A stretch of DNA of 64,000 nt, taken from Rhodobacteraceae bacterium D3-12. GTDB lineage: Bacteria; Pseudomonadota; Alphaproteobacteria; Rhodobacterales; Rhodobacteraceae. This document shows, piece by piece, positions 53,792 to 63,071 of this stretch. Both the position numbers and the translations under genes were made by a program. The stretch spans positions 558,001-622,000 of the forward strand of contig CP104793.1 in the NCBI GenBank assembly GCA_025916135.1, in the 5' to 3' direction. Numbering within the stretch: the first letter of the stretch is position 1; the number at the start of each line of letters is the position of its first letter. The notes beneath the pieces were generated by a model, which did no database searches, had not been told where the DNA came from, and saw only the letters and a list, made by a program, of their open reading frames with translations.

Positions 53792-54700
53792 TCAAATGCG
53801 CTTTGATTGGGGCGCTGCACTTGCCTGCCAGTTGGCGACAAAGCGAACGAACATCCGCGTCAGACTCTCGCGTCTTGAAGTGTCTGGCCAGACCGCAAAA
53901 ATGCCCAGTGGGATCAGTTGCCAATCCGGGAGAAGGCGCACCAGCCGGCCTTCGGCCTCACCCCGTGCGGCAAGGTGTTCGGGTAGCACCGTCGCGCCAA
54001 GGTTCTGAGAGGTGAAGTGATAGAGTGCGTCAATGCTATCGACTTCGAGCCGGGCCTGACCCAGCACCTTGACCGTCTCGCCCCCCGGACCGGTCAGTGC
54101 GGTATAATCTGAACGGTGCTTGTAGCGCAGCCAGTCCCAATCCTCCATCTCTGACGGATGGGACGGGCGCGGGCGCGTGGCGGCATAATCCGCCCCCACC
54201 ACCAGAGCGCGCGCGCTTTCGCCCAACTTGCGCGACATCATCGAGCTGTCGTCCAACCACCCGACGCGGATGTTCACGTCATAACCGTCTTCCAGCAGAT
54301 CCATGCGCCCGTCTGTAAATGTCAGCGACATGGCGACCTGTGGGTGGCTGCGCACGAATTCCGCGATGGCGGTGGCTAGCGCCGAGGAGGACATATAGGC
54401 TGGCATGGACACACGCAGCGCCCCCACCGGCTCCAATGACAGGGCGTTCAATTCGTTCAACCCGCTTTCGGCGCTGCGCAACATCTCTGCCGCGCGGGCA
54501 TAGAACATACGCCCCTCGTTGGTCAGGGCGATCTTACGGGTCGTGCGATAGAGCAGGGTCACGCCCAAGAAATCTTCTAGGTCCGACACCGTCTCGCTGA
54601 TACGGGACGGTGCGAGGCCCACGGATTTGGCCGCGGCCCGGAACGACCCCTCGTCGACGACCCGTGCAAAGATCGCCATGTGGCGCAGATGCTCAATCAT
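53792..54700 (-). CDS. LysR-family regulator
   Basis: A 302-residue LysR protein: helix-turn-helix SFRAAAKSVGLAPSRISETVSDLEDFLG, effector domain with ALRVSMPAYMSSSALATAIAEF and VNIRVGWLDDSSMMSRKL. It belongs to the group of LysR proteins that regulate neighbouring oxidoreductase genes. Divergent from the DUF2218 gene (96-bp spacer), it is probably the regulator of the 54.8-58.2 kb operon. The start at 54700 (MIEHLRHMAIFARV) fits the family better than 54736. Confidence 0.82.
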   Translation of the reverse strand: MIEHLRHMAIFARVVDEGSFRAAAKSVGLAPSRISETVSDLEDFLGVTLLYRTTRKIALTNEGRMFYARAAEMLRSAESGLNELNALSLEPVGALRVSMPAYMSSSALATAIAEFVRSHPQVAMSLTFTDGRMDLLEDGYDVNIRVGWLDDSSMMSRKLGESARALVVGADYAATRPRPSHPSEMEDWDWLRYKHRSDYTALTGPGGETVKVLGQARLEVDSIDALYHFTSQNLGATVLPEHLAARGEAEGRLVRLLPDWQLIPLGIFAVWPDTSRRESLTRMFVRFVANWQASAAPQSKRI

Positions 54701-54796
54701 TGTTCCGCCAGTCCGAATTATGACTTCCGAAAACAAGGTATACCCGGATCAATGCGGCGGGGATAGATGTTCCTTACAACACAACGGAGCATCGAC

Positions 54797-55093
54797 ATGA
54801 ACGCGAGCACTTTCTTCGAGACGGAAAACGCCGAACGCTATCTCGGCACGCTGTGCAAGCATTTCGGCCAAAAGGTTCCGGTCTCTTTCGAGCCCGGCGC
54901 GGGCCACATCGAGCTGCCTTTTGGACAGTGCGACCTGCGCGCCGACACTGCTGGCCTGAGCCTGACCGCCACCGCCGCTGACGCGCCCGCTCTCGACAAG
55001 ACGATCCAGGTGATCACCAATCACCTCGAACGGTTCGCATTCCGCGAAAACCCGGACCTGAACTGGAGCCGGACCGAACCCACCGGGGCCTGA
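54797..55093 (+). CDS. DUF2218 family protein
   Basis: A 98-residue protein with the DUF2218 pattern: RYLGTLCKHFGQKVPV, GHIELPFGQCDLRA, and NHLERFAFRENPDLNWSR at the C terminus. Members are small cytoplasmic proteins of unknown function, often encoded with siderophore or oxidoreductase genes. First gene of a plus-strand group with the two NTF2-like proteins, the NmrA-type reductase and the membrane protein. Confidence 0.78.
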   Translation: MNASTFFETENAERYLGTLCKHFGQKVPVSFEPGAGHIELPFGQCDLRADTAGLSLTATAADAPALDKTIQVITNHLERFAFRENPDLNWSRTEPTGA

Positions 55094-55193
55094 CACCGGC
55101 CCGACCCTTTTTCTACCCCATGACTTGCCCGAACACGCCCCGTCCCGGAGCGCGGACAGAGAGGGTATGTCCAAACACTCCGAGGAGAAACCA

Positions 55194-56036
55194 ATGAAAC
55201 TTTTCCAACTATTTGCCCCAGTGGCGATCGCCGCCACTCTACCGTTCACGGCGCTGGCCGACAGCGCCGACACCAAGGCTTTCGTTCTGGAAGCGCTGAA
55301 AAACACGCTGTTGGCGGGCAATGTCGCAGCCGTTGACCAGTATTTTGCCAAAGACATCATCCAGCACAACGAGATGTTTGCCAACGGCATCGAGGCGCAG
55401 AAGGGCGTCGTCGGCTTTCTTGCTGGCAGCGGCAACTTCAAGGCGGACTATGTCCGGGTCATCGCGGATGATAACATCGTGGCTGTGCATGCCCGCTATG
55501 AGGGCTTTGGCGCAACAGCGATGATCGCCTTTGACGTCTTCCGCGTTGAGGACGGCAAGATCGCCGAGCACTGGGACAACCTGATTCCCGAGGCCGCGCC
55601 CAACCCCTCGGGGCGCACCCAGATCGACGGCGCAACCGTCGTCACCGACCTGAACAAGACCGAAGCCAACAAGGCGTTGGTCGAAGAGTTCATCACCAAG
55701 TCGCTGATCAAGCATGAGCAGGTGGACTTTACCAAATACATCAACCCGACGAACTATGCCCAGCACAACCCGATGGTCGCTGACGGCCTGGAAGGCTTTG
55801 GTGCCTTCATGGCGCAGATGGCCGAACAGGGCATCACCATGGACTACACCAAGATCCATCAAGTGATCGGCGAAGGCAACTTCGTGCTAACCCTGTCCGA
55901 GGGCGCCTTGGGCGGTGAACAGACCGCCTTCTACGACCTCTTCCGCCTCGAAGACGGGCTGATCGTGGAGCACTGGGACGTCATCGCCCCCGTGCCCGGC
56001 CCGGACGCCCCGCACAACGAAGCTGGCAAATTCTGA
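55194..56036 (+). CDS. Exported protein with two SnoaL/NTF2-like domains
   Basis: A 280-residue protein with a signal peptide (MKLFQLFAPVAIAATLPFTALAD) and two repeated NTF2-like domains (first: YFAKDIIQHNEMFANGIEA to FRVEDGKIAEHWDNL; second: YINPTNYAQHNPMVADGLEG to FRLEDGLIVEHWDVI). The repeated HWD pattern is typical of SnoaL-like polyketide-cyclase relatives, which bind or isomerise small hydrophobic molecules. The substrate is unknown. GAGGAGAAA lies before the ATG. Confidence 0.78.
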   Translation: MKLFQLFAPVAIAATLPFTALADSADTKAFVLEALKNTLLAGNVAAVDQYFAKDIIQHNEMFANGIEAQKGVVGFLAGSGNFKADYVRVIADDNIVAVHARYEGFGATAMIAFDVFRVEDGKIAEHWDNLIPEAAPNPSGRTQIDGATVVTDLNKTEANKALVEEFITKSLIKHEQVDFTKYINPTNYAQHNPMVADGLEGFGAFMAQMAEQGITMDYTKIHQVIGEGNFVLTLSEGALGGEQTAFYDLFRLEDGLIVEHWDVIAPVPGPDAPHNEAGKF

Positions 56037-56062
56037 CCACCCTGCCCCTCAAGGAGCACGAC

Positions 56063-56554
56063 ATGAACCGCAGAACCCTTTTGAAGACCTCAATTGGCAC
56101 GACGCTCGCCACCATTCTCGCACAACACGCAGGAGCACAAACAATGGACAACCAGACACAAGCTAGCTTTGACACCGTCATGGCCTTTATGGGCGCGATG
56201 GGATCGGGCGACATGGAAAAGATGAGCGCACTGATGGCCGACGACATGGTCTGGCACAACGAAGGCGACGAAAGCCTGCCGTGGATCGGCGGCGCGGAGG
56301 GCAAAGAGAACATCTTCAAATTCCTCGGCGTATTTTCCGAAAACCTTCAGACAACCAAATGGGAAAACACCGACGCCTTCGCCTCGGGTGACACGGTCGC
56401 TGTCTTTGGCAAGATGAACGGCGTCACCCCCCATTCCGGCAAGGAAATCGGCGAATTCACCTTTGCCTTGCGCGCCAAGGTCCGCAATGGCCAAGTGGTG
56501 CTGTGGCACTGGTTCGAGGACAGCTTTGCCGTCAGCCGAGCCTACCACGGCTGA
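56063..56554 (+). CDS. SnoaL-like (ketosteroid-isomerase-fold) protein with a Tat-like leader
   Basis: A 163-residue protein whose N terminus MNRRTLLKTSIGTTLATILAQHAGA looks like a twin-arginine signal with a single RR. The rest is one NTF2/SnoaL domain (MAFMGAMGSGDMEKMSALMADDMVWHNEGD, then EFTFALRAKVRNGQVVLWHWFED). It follows the two-domain homologue directly and is probably co-expressed. Function unknown. Confidence 0.75.
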   Translation: MNRRTLLKTSIGTTLATILAQHAGAQTMDNQTQASFDTVMAFMGAMGSGDMEKMSALMADDMVWHNEGDESLPWIGGAEGKENIFKFLGVFSENLQTTKWENTDAFASGDTVAVFGKMNGVTPHSGKEIGEFTFALRAKVRNGQVVLWHWFEDSFAVSRAYHG

Positions 56555-56621
56555 CCCGCGTATTCTTGCAAAGCCGTCGTTTCCGGCGGCTTTGCCCAGC
56601 GTTTTGAAGAGAGGACAGACC

Positions 56622-57470
56622 ATGACAACCTTTGCCGTTACCGCTGTTTCGGGCCAGCTTGGCCATGAGATCGCCCGTAAATTGATTGCCTTGCCGGGCG
56701 GCGCGTCCGTCATCGGGCTGGCCCGCACTCCGACTAAGGTCACCGACCTCGGCGTCGAGCTGCGACCGGGTGATTATGACCAGCCGGACCAGTTGCAAAC
56801 CTCGCTGGAGGGGGTGGATGCGCTTCTGATCGTCTCGGGCATGGCCCCGCCCGAGGATCGCATCCAGCAGCACCGCAACGTGATCGACGCCGCCCGCGCG
56901 GCGGGTGTGAAGAAACTGGTCTATACCAGCATCATCGGTCCCGAAGAGGGCACGCGCTTTTCTCCGGTGGTGCAAAGCAACCGTCAGACAGAGGCGGACA
57001 TTCGCGCCAGTGGTCTGGACTGGGCCATTGGGCGCAACGGCATCTATATCGAGCCCGACGTCGAATACATCGACAGCTACAAGGCCCGCGGTGAGATCGC
57101 CAACAGCGCGGGTGAAGGCCGCTGCGGCTACACCACGCGCTCGGAGTTGGCCCATGCCTATGCCGCGCTCTTGACGCGCGTCGATCTGAACGGTGGCACC
57201 TATGACCTGACCGGCACGCCGATCACCCAAGAGCAGCTTGCCGGCCACCTGAACCGCACCTTCGGCACAGACCTGACCTACCGCGAGATGACTTCTGAAG
57301 AATTCGTTGCCGACCGCAGCGCCGAACTGGGCGATTTTATCGGCCCGATCATCGGCGGCATCTACGAGGGCATCCGCCAAGGTGCTTATGACCGTTCGGG
57401 TGACTTTGCAAAGGTCACCGGCCGCCCGCACCAACCTTGGGAGGATTACTTTTCCGCGCTCCGTAGCTGA
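56622..57470 (+). CDS. NmrA/QorB-like NAD(P)H-binding reductase
   Basis: A 282-residue atypical SDR: VTAVSGQLGHEIARKLI near the N terminus, ELRPGDYDQPDQLQTSLEGVDALLIVSG, KKLVYTSIIGPEEGT and the RNGIYIEPDVEYIDSYKARG region. The family includes QorB-type quinone reductases and NmrA-type redox sensors. Likely reduces a quinone or similar electrophile, or senses NADPH/NADP balance. GAGAGGA precedes the ATG. Confidence 0.8.
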   Translation: MTTFAVTAVSGQLGHEIARKLIALPGGASVIGLARTPTKVTDLGVELRPGDYDQPDQLQTSLEGVDALLIVSGMAPPEDRIQQHRNVIDAARAAGVKKLVYTSIIGPEEGTRFSPVVQSNRQTEADIRASGLDWAIGRNGIYIEPDVEYIDSYKARGEIANSAGEGRCGYTTRSELAHAYAALLTRVDLNGGTYDLTGTPITQEQLAGHLNRTFGTDLTYREMTSEEFVADRSAELGDFIGPIIGGIYEGIRQGAYDRSGDFAKVTGRPHQPWEDYFSALRS

Positions 57471-57557
57471 GCGTGAAGGAGATCCTGCGCTGTAGCGTAT
57501 CACCACCAACCCATCTACGGGGTCGCTGACGCGACCAATCCAAGAAAGGCAACAGAC

Positions 57558-58166
57558 ATGCTGTCACGACTTTCTCCCTATTGGCTCTGGGCGGTGATGG
57601 CGCTGCCGGGCTTCGGCATCCTCGCAAGTATCCTGACCGCGGCTGATGCCGAGGCCACCGGGGCCGCCATCCACGCGGCCTTGCACCCGACCGGCGAATT
57701 CGGTGCGCGCTTTATGATTATCGCCATGCTGGCCTCGCCGCTGGCGCTGGTGTTCAAGGGCTGGCGCGGGCCGCGTTGGCTGAAGAAGAACCGCCGCTAC
57801 TTTGGTGTCGCGGCCTTTGTCTATGCACTGGTGCATACGGTGCTGTATCTCATCGACCTAGGCGGCTCGCAGAAGGTGATCGCCGACCTGCCAAAACTCT
57901 ATATCTGGACCGGCTGGATCGCTTTCCTGATCTTCGTGCCGCTGGCCGTGACCTCTTCTGACCACTTTGTCCGAAAGATGGGCCGCACTTGGAAAACGCT
58001 GCAACGCACGACTTATGCCGCCGCTGTCCTGACCCTGTTGCACTGGGCGGCGCTGCACGATTGGGGTGGTCTTGGCCCTGCGCTGGTGCACTTTGTTCCG
58101 CTGGGCCTGCTGGAAGGCTACCGCGTCTGGTACTGGCACCTGCGCCCGCGCCCGAAGGAGGTGTGA
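57558..58166 (+). CDS. Ferric-reductase-like / YedZ(MsrQ)-type heme membrane protein
   Basis: A 202-residue inner-membrane protein with about five to six helices. Histidines in VYALVHTVLYL and LTLLHWAALHDWG fit heme ligands of the ferric reductase-like transmembrane domain, and LQRTTYAAAVLTLLHW is close to the MsrQ/YedZ pattern. MsrQ passes electrons from quinol to periplasmic MsrP. No msrP gene is next to it, so electron transfer to another periplasmic partner is also possible. AGAAAGG precedes the ATG. Confidence 0.78.
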   Translation: MLSRLSPYWLWAVMALPGFGILASILTAADAEATGAAIHAALHPTGEFGARFMIIAMLASPLALVFKGWRGPRWLKKNRRYFGVAAFVYALVHTVLYLIDLGGSQKVIADLPKLYIWTGWIAFLIFVPLAVTSSDHFVRKMGRTWKTLQRTTYAAAVLTLLHWAALHDWGGLGPALVHFVPLGLLEGYRVWYWHLRPRPKEV

Positions 58167-58344
58167 ACGCAGGACGGCTATGGTGCGCAAGTTTGCAGTG
58201 TCGGTTTCCAATGCATCGCACCAGTTCGTCAATTCCGCAGCAACTGGGAGGGGGAGCTCAGTTTTAGGAACACCCTATAACGGCTCAAGTGGTAGCCAAA
58301 TCCATAGTTGGCTGGCAACCATCCATTTTGTCATCCCGTCCTGC

Positions 58345-59331
58345 TTAGACCTCGACGACAACCTTGCCGATGGCTTTGCCGCTTGTCAGGCGATCATAGG
58401 CATCTCCGACCCGATCAAGGTCGAATGTTGTATCATCAAGCAGCGGTTTCATCGCACCGGCGTCTACAATCTCGGCGAGCTTTGTCAAAATCTCACCGTG
58501 CTTGGCGCGACCTTGTCCGCTGAGCATGGGCAACAGCATAAAGATGATGTGCAACGACAGACCTTTGAAATGCGCTGGTGACAGATCAATTTCGAGCAGG
58601 CCCACAGTGGACGCGATGTTGGCATTGAGTGCCGCCGCCTCGAAGGAGTTGGTCATATTGGCACCGCCAACGGTGTCAAAAATGATGTCAAAGCCGGCAC
58701 CACCTGTGTATTGCCCCACATAGTCGGCGATCTTCATTGTGGCGAAGTCAATTGCGGTCGCTCCGTAGCCGTTGATGACAGCCAGCTGCGCGTCGCCAGT
58801 GCCCGTGCCATAGACGTCTGCACCGAAATGTTTGGCCAGTTGCAACGCCAAGTGGCCAACACCGCCTGCGCCACCTTGCACCAGAACCTTTTGGCCTGCC
58901 GTGATGCCTGCGCGCTCCAACCCTTCGTAGGCTGTGATGCCAACCAAGGGCATCGCTGCGGCTTCGCGCATCGAGATGGACTTGGGTTTGCGGGCGATCA
59001 GTTGGGCATCAGCCAACATGAATTCAGCAAGCGCACCTTGGAGGTCGGCTAGCCCTCCTGCGCAGCCGTAGACTTCGTCACCGACAGCAAATGCGGTGAC
59101 GCCTTCGCCAATCTCTTCTACGACGCCTGCGAAATCCATCCCCAACACTGCAGGGAGCGCAGGAGACAGGGGCAGATCGGCGCCCATTGACCGGATCATG
59201 GTGTCAACGGTGTTCACGCTGCTTGCTGCAACGCGCACGACCACGTGGCCTGCGGTCGCCGTGGGTTTGGGCAGTTCTGTGATTTCGAATTCTGCGGTTT
59301 CGCCGAAGGATGTAAGGGTTGAAGCTTTCAT
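58345..59331 (-). CDS. MDR-family zinc-less quinone oxidoreductase / alcohol dehydrogenase
   Basis: A 328-residue medium-chain reductase: N-terminal GroES-like part (GMDFAGVVEEIGEGVTAFAVGDEVYG), cofactor motif VLVQGGAGGVGHLALQLAKHFGA and C-terminal KAIGKVVVEV. The structural zinc cysteines are missing, which fits the quinone oxidoreductase (Qor) and acrylyl/enoyl reductase branch. It reduces an alpha,beta-unsaturated carbonyl or quinone with NADPH. Starts the minus-strand group that continues with the oxygenase-like genes. Confidence 0.85.
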   Translation of the reverse strand: MKASTLTSFGETAEFEITELPKPTATAGHVVVRVAASSVNTVDTMIRSMGADLPLSPALPAVLGMDFAGVVEEIGEGVTAFAVGDEVYGCAGGLADLQGALAEFMLADAQLIARKPKSISMREAAAMPLVGITAYEGLERAGITAGQKVLVQGGAGGVGHLALQLAKHFGADVYGTGTGDAQLAVINGYGATAIDFATMKIADYVGQYTGGAGFDIIFDTVGGANMTNSFEAAALNANIASTVGLLEIDLSPAHFKGLSLHIIFMLLPMLSGQGRAKHGEILTKLAEIVDAGAMKPLLDDTTFDLDRVGDAYDRLTSGKAIGKVVVEV

Positions 59332-59393
59332 GGGAAGTCTCCTCGGATATGGTTGGAGTAGGTTATGAGAGGGGGCATGGTTGCTGTTGCGCC

Positions 59394-60302
59394 TTAGAAC
59401 GGGGCAAAGCCGTCCTTGGCGGCTGTTGGAACGGTCCAGCGTTCTTTGGCGTCGATGTCATCGTAGGGTGCACCAAACATAGGCACCTGACCGTTTTCGC
59501 CGTAAAGCCAAAGAACAAGGTTTGTTCTTTCGCCTTGGGTGATCGGCATGGATTCATGTGGCACACTGCCGTGGTGGATCAGCGCTTTTCCGGGGGCAAA
59601 ACCCAATTCGGCGACCTGACGGGTTTCGCGGTCAAAGAATTTCACACCCGAGCCGGAAAACGCCTCACCGGGAAGATTGAGGTTCAGGTTCAACGTCACC
59701 GAAGATGCATCCGTGTGCGCCCGTAAAGATCTATCCGCATCTGCCTGCCACTGGATCGAAAAGCCGAAGGTTTGCGTGTCGTATCCGACAATATCGGGAA
59801 ACAAGAGCCGCGAGATGGGCCGCATGTAGGTGTCCATCAAAGCGCGGTAGAAAGTCTGAAAATTAGGCGCAGCAAGATAGCCCTCCGAGCGGCTGTCCAG
59901 CATCGCGCCACCACGGTTGAGTGAAATGCCATAGGGCGGGCGCAGCGGGATATTCGCGTTGGCAACATTTTCAAGATAGTCACGCAGGACCGATAGACGG
60001 GCGGGGTCAAAAAACTGCGCCTCAAAGACGCCGGGAAAGACTTCTGTCCAAAGGTCTCTGACAGCACCCTCCTTGCTGGGGTCTTGCCAGGCCTGTGCGA
60101 TGGCATCGCGCAATTTGGGGTCATAAAGGCTGCTGTCTAGAATGGGCGCTTGGCCGGTGCTGGCCTCCCATTGCATCCACGCGTCCTGAAACAAGGGCGT
60201 GTTTTGCGCCCAGAATGTCTGAACTGACGGGGTGCGGTGCAGCATTTCGTCACGCGTAGGTCGACTGATCGCGCGGGCGCGTTCGAGGGCATTGGTTTGC
60301 AT
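59394..60302 (-). CDS. Putative 2-oxoglutarate/Fe(II)-dependent oxygenase
   Basis: A 302-residue protein with a cupin-like iron site: LRAHTDASSVTLNLNLNLPG supplies the HxD pair, ALIHHGSVPHESMPI the distal His, and GERTNLVLWLYG the Arg that binds 2-oxoglutarate in such enzymes. The N-terminal part is helical with no recognised domain. Substrate unknown. It lies in a minus-strand block with an SDR and a CmcJ-like protein, suggesting a small oxidation pathway. A prolyl-hydroxylase-like role is the main alternative. Confidence 0.72.
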   Translation of the reverse strand: MQTNALERARAISRPTRDEMLHRTPSVQTFWAQNTPLFQDAWMQWEASTGQAPILDSSLYDPKLRDAIAQAWQDPSKEGAVRDLWTEVFPGVFEAQFFDPARLSVLRDYLENVANANIPLRPPYGISLNRGGAMLDSRSEGYLAAPNFQTFYRALMDTYMRPISRLLFPDIVGYDTQTFGFSIQWQADADRSLRAHTDASSVTLNLNLNLPGEAFSGSGVKFFDRETRQVAELGFAPGKALIHHGSVPHESMPITQGERTNLVLWLYGENGQVPMFGAPYDDIDAKERWTVPTAAKDGFAPF

Positions 60303-60366
60303 TGTCTATGCTCCTGATGTGGCCGTGCGCGGCATCGGCCCGGATGAGAATGTTCGTGGTATGTGC

Positions 60367-61155
60367 TTAGCCAAGCACGGCGGCGGCCTCGTCGAGACCT
60401 TGCATCACCTTTGCGCTGTGAGCAGCATCAAGTGCTGCCGCATTTGGCGGGGCGAATTGTTGGCTGTCATTGTCGAAATATTTCCCGCTCGCAGTGGCGA
60501 AACCTGCGCCCACAGCCGCGTCGCGCAAGATATTCGCGCCAATGCTAAGATCGCTGCCCGCCACGCCAAAGCCCTCTTTGACCATCTTGGACGCCAACAA
60601 AGAACCGGGGTTAACCGCGATGATTGCGGGGCCGTCAGGCAGTTCTCTCGCCATTTCGCGCGACCAAATGGTGAGCGCCAGTTTGCTTTGGGCATAGGCG
60701 TCCATATCGCTCAACTGACTGCGCCCGTGTAGCGCATCCAGATCAACGGGCGCTTGCGCAGCCGAGGACAAATTGACGACACGGCCGTTTTTCGCGATGA
60801 TCGGAAAAAGGTCGCGGGTCAGCACATAGGGGGCAATCGCGTTCACCATAAAGCGGAGATCGTAACCTTCTTTGGTCACGGTATTTGGGGCCTTTAGGAT
60901 ACCTGCGTTATTGATCACTATATCAATCTGGTCGTGATCGGCGCGAATGGCGCTGGCCAGCGCGTGAACATCAACCATATCCGACAGGTCGGCCTTGTAT
61001 TGCGCGACGGGGCCTTTGATTGTTTTGGCCGCAGCCTCCAGCTTGGCTGCATTACGCCCGTGCAGCAGGACCGTGTGCCCTTCGGCTGCAAGGGTTTGCG
61101 CGGTTACAAGGCCGATGCCGTCAGTGGAGCCTGTGATGAGAATTGTCTTCGTCAT
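60367..61155 (-). CDS. Short-chain dehydrogenase/reductase (retinol-dehydrogenase-like)
   Basis: A 262-residue SDR: ITGSTDGIGLVTAQTLA, NNAGILKAPNTVTKEGYDLRF, LSSAAQAP and YAQSKLA catalytic positions. The long NAPYV and LTIWSREMARELPDG-type segments resemble retinol-dehydrogenase/WW-domain-oxidoreductase-like SDRs. Its start overlaps the stop of the upstream CmcJ-like gene by four bases, so the pair are translationally coupled. Confidence 0.84.
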   Translation of the reverse strand: MTKTILITGSTDGIGLVTAQTLAAEGHTVLLHGRNAAKLEAAAKTIKGPVAQYKADLSDMVDVHALASAIRADHDQIDIVINNAGILKAPNTVTKEGYDLRFMVNAIAPYVLTRDLFPIIAKNGRVVNLSSAAQAPVDLDALHGRSQLSDMDAYAQSKLALTIWSREMARELPDGPAIIAVNPGSLLASKMVKEGFGVAGSDLSIGANILRDAAVGAGFATASGKYFDNDSQQFAPPNAAALDAAHSAKVMQGLDEAAAVLG

Positions 61156-61976
61156 TGGGTAATCTTTCTGTGGTGGTCCCGACTTTGGGAGTTAGGCTGC
61201 GTAACGGACCAAGGTGCGGCTCTCGATGCTGCGTCGAACAGTATGAATGTTTGGGGGCCCTCGATCATGTCCAATGCACTATGGGCGATCGAAGGCAGGC
61301 CGCGATTGTCGAAGATGTTAAAGAAGGCCACATCGTCGGGCGTCATTTTAGACATATAAAGCCAGTCATGCTGCGGGTTCGCTGCGATCCCCATGATCTG
61401 GCCCTTGCGGTCCGGATAGATCAGATCGAGCAAAATCCAGTCCTGCTTGGCGACACTGGCAGGACGAATAAACCCCAGTGGCGCAGAGTTGATTGGCGCG
61501 CCAACCGGCCGCCAAACGTTGACGAATGCATAGTGGCCATTGGCCCATGCGGCGGCTTTGTTTTCCCCAAGGATATCAATTAGCCGCTTCTCGGCCCCAT
61601 CAATACTGTAATCGCTATGCACATTGCGGGCCGGAGCGCGATCTGCGTTCGGGTCATCCACACGCAACGTATGGTCAAACACGATGACCTCTTGCGCGCT
61701 GATCTCGGATTGCAGCAGCGCTGTCAGCTCAGCGTCATAAGCTTCGTGCCAAGCGTTACCTGTGAAAGACGACACAGCCGTCGGGAATGTTGCAAACCCG
61801 ACAGAGGTGTTCTCGAACGAGACGCGCGGATTTGATGTGCGTATATCACGCACCGGCACCTGCGTCGGTGCAAGCTCGGGCGAAATCAGGTTGCCAACAA
61901 TTCCGTCCGCATCAAGCACGAATGCCTGCCGCTGCGATTTATGGAGGTGGTAGTTTACGGTTGCGATTTGGGTCAT
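61152..61976 (-). CDS. CmcJ/NvfI-family oxygenase-like protein
   Basis: A 274-residue protein with CmcJ/NvfI family features: RDIRTSNPRVSFENTSVGF, VIVFDHTLRVDD, and HSDYSIDGAEKRL (HxD iron pair), WANGHYAFVNVWRP and later a His/Arg-containing C terminus. Relatives from cephamycin and fungal secondary metabolism hydroxylate, desaturate or methoxylate their substrates. The start at 61976 (MTQIATVNYHLHKS) is chosen; the open frame upstream to 62318 overlaps the divergent LysR gene. Confidence 0.78.
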   Translation of the reverse strand: MTQIATVNYHLHKSQRQAFVLDADGIVGNLISPELAPTQVPVRDIRTSNPRVSFENTSVGFATFPTAVSSFTGNAWHEAYDAELTALLQSEISAQEVIVFDHTLRVDDPNADRAPARNVHSDYSIDGAEKRLIDILGENKAAAWANGHYAFVNVWRPVGAPINSAPLGFIRPASVAKQDWILLDLIYPDRKGQIMGIAANPQHDWLYMSKMTPDDVAFFNIFDNRGLPSIAHSALDMIEGPQTFILFDAASRAAPWSVTQPNSQSRDHHRKITQ

Positions 61977-62074
61977 CGGAAGGTCCTGTGTCTGTCTTGT
62001 AATGAGATTTATCACTTTCAAAAAAGATATAAATGAGGTAAATTTTAATTCAGTATTCCGAAAAAGTATAAAGT

Positions 62075-62986
62075 ATGGACGCGCAATCCCTTCGCCTTTT
62101 CGTTCTCGCCTGCGAGACACTGAACATAAGCGCCGCAGGCCGTGCGCTTGGTATGGCACCTGCGGTCGCAAGCACGCGCATCGCGAAGCTGGAGCATCTT
62201 GTGGGGGCAGACCTTTTGCACCGATCAACCCGCAAAGTGTCGCTGTCGTTAGAAGGCCGCGATTTCTTGCCCTATGCCCGCGAAATGATAGCTCTGGAGG
62301 AGACCGCACTCGCGGCACTCGGAACGGGACGGACGACGATCAGCGGCACATTGCGCTTTGCGGCGCCCAGCACCTTTGCACAACTCTACATCGCGCCGCT
62401 GTTGCCGATGTTTATGGACCAATATCCGGACTTGCACCTGGACCTCCATCTCTCCGACTCCGAGTTTGATCTCATCGAGGGGAGTTACGATCTGGCGCTG
62501 CGCAACGCGGTTCTGGCCGATAGTAACCTCACTGCACGCAAGCTCGCGGACGATACACGCATCCTGTGTGCCTCGCCCGCCTATCTTGAGCGCTGTGGAA
62601 CCCCCCAAAATCCCGAGGATTTGGCACAACACCGCTTGATTGCATTCAAAGATATTGAACCAAGATCACTCGTCTCGCAAGACGGCTCGCAGGCACAATT
62701 CAACCCAACAAATGCAACCCATTATCTGATCGTGAACGACGGCCTAACGCAAAAACTCACGACGCTCGATGGCGGTGGTATTTCGATTAACTCCATCTGG
62801 GCAGTGCAAAAGGAGCTTGCGACTGGAAGCCTGACACGCATCTTGCCCGACTTTGAGTTGGCAAACAAACCAGCGCTTTGGCTGATCTACCCCAAAAGCA
62901 ACGTCGTCTCCGCCAAAGTCCGCGTGTTCATGGATTTCCTGATCGATCATTTCGGGCGTCAGAATGGAGCACGCAAGACGTCCTGA
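62075..62986 (+). CDS. LysR-family regulator
   Basis: A 303-residue LysR protein: helix-turn-helix NISAAGRALGMAPAVASTRIAKLEHLVG, then TISGTLRFAAPSTFAQLYIAPLLPMF and effector domain residues YDLALRNAVLADSNLTARKL. Divergent from the CmcJ-like gene with a 98-bp AT-rich spacer, it is probably the activator of the oxygenase-SDR-MDR block. Last gene of the island before the right repeat. Confidence 0.83.
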   Translation: MDAQSLRLFVLACETLNISAAGRALGMAPAVASTRIAKLEHLVGADLLHRSTRKVSLSLEGRDFLPYAREMIALEETALAALGTGRTTISGTLRFAAPSTFAQLYIAPLLPMFMDQYPDLHLDLHLSDSEFDLIEGSYDLALRNAVLADSNLTARKLADDTRILCASPAYLERCGTPQNPEDLAQHRLIAFKDIEPRSLVSQDGSQAQFNPTNATHYLIVNDGLTQKLTTLDGGGISINSIWAVQKELATGSLTRILPDFELANKPALWLIYPKSNVVSAKVRVFMDFLIDHFGRQNGARKTS

Positions 62987-63071
62987 TCTGAAGGTTTATG
63001 TGACCGATGGATTTTGCAGTTCAGAACAATAGCAGACGTTTGCCATACGATTGTCTAAATGTCGGCTTTGG

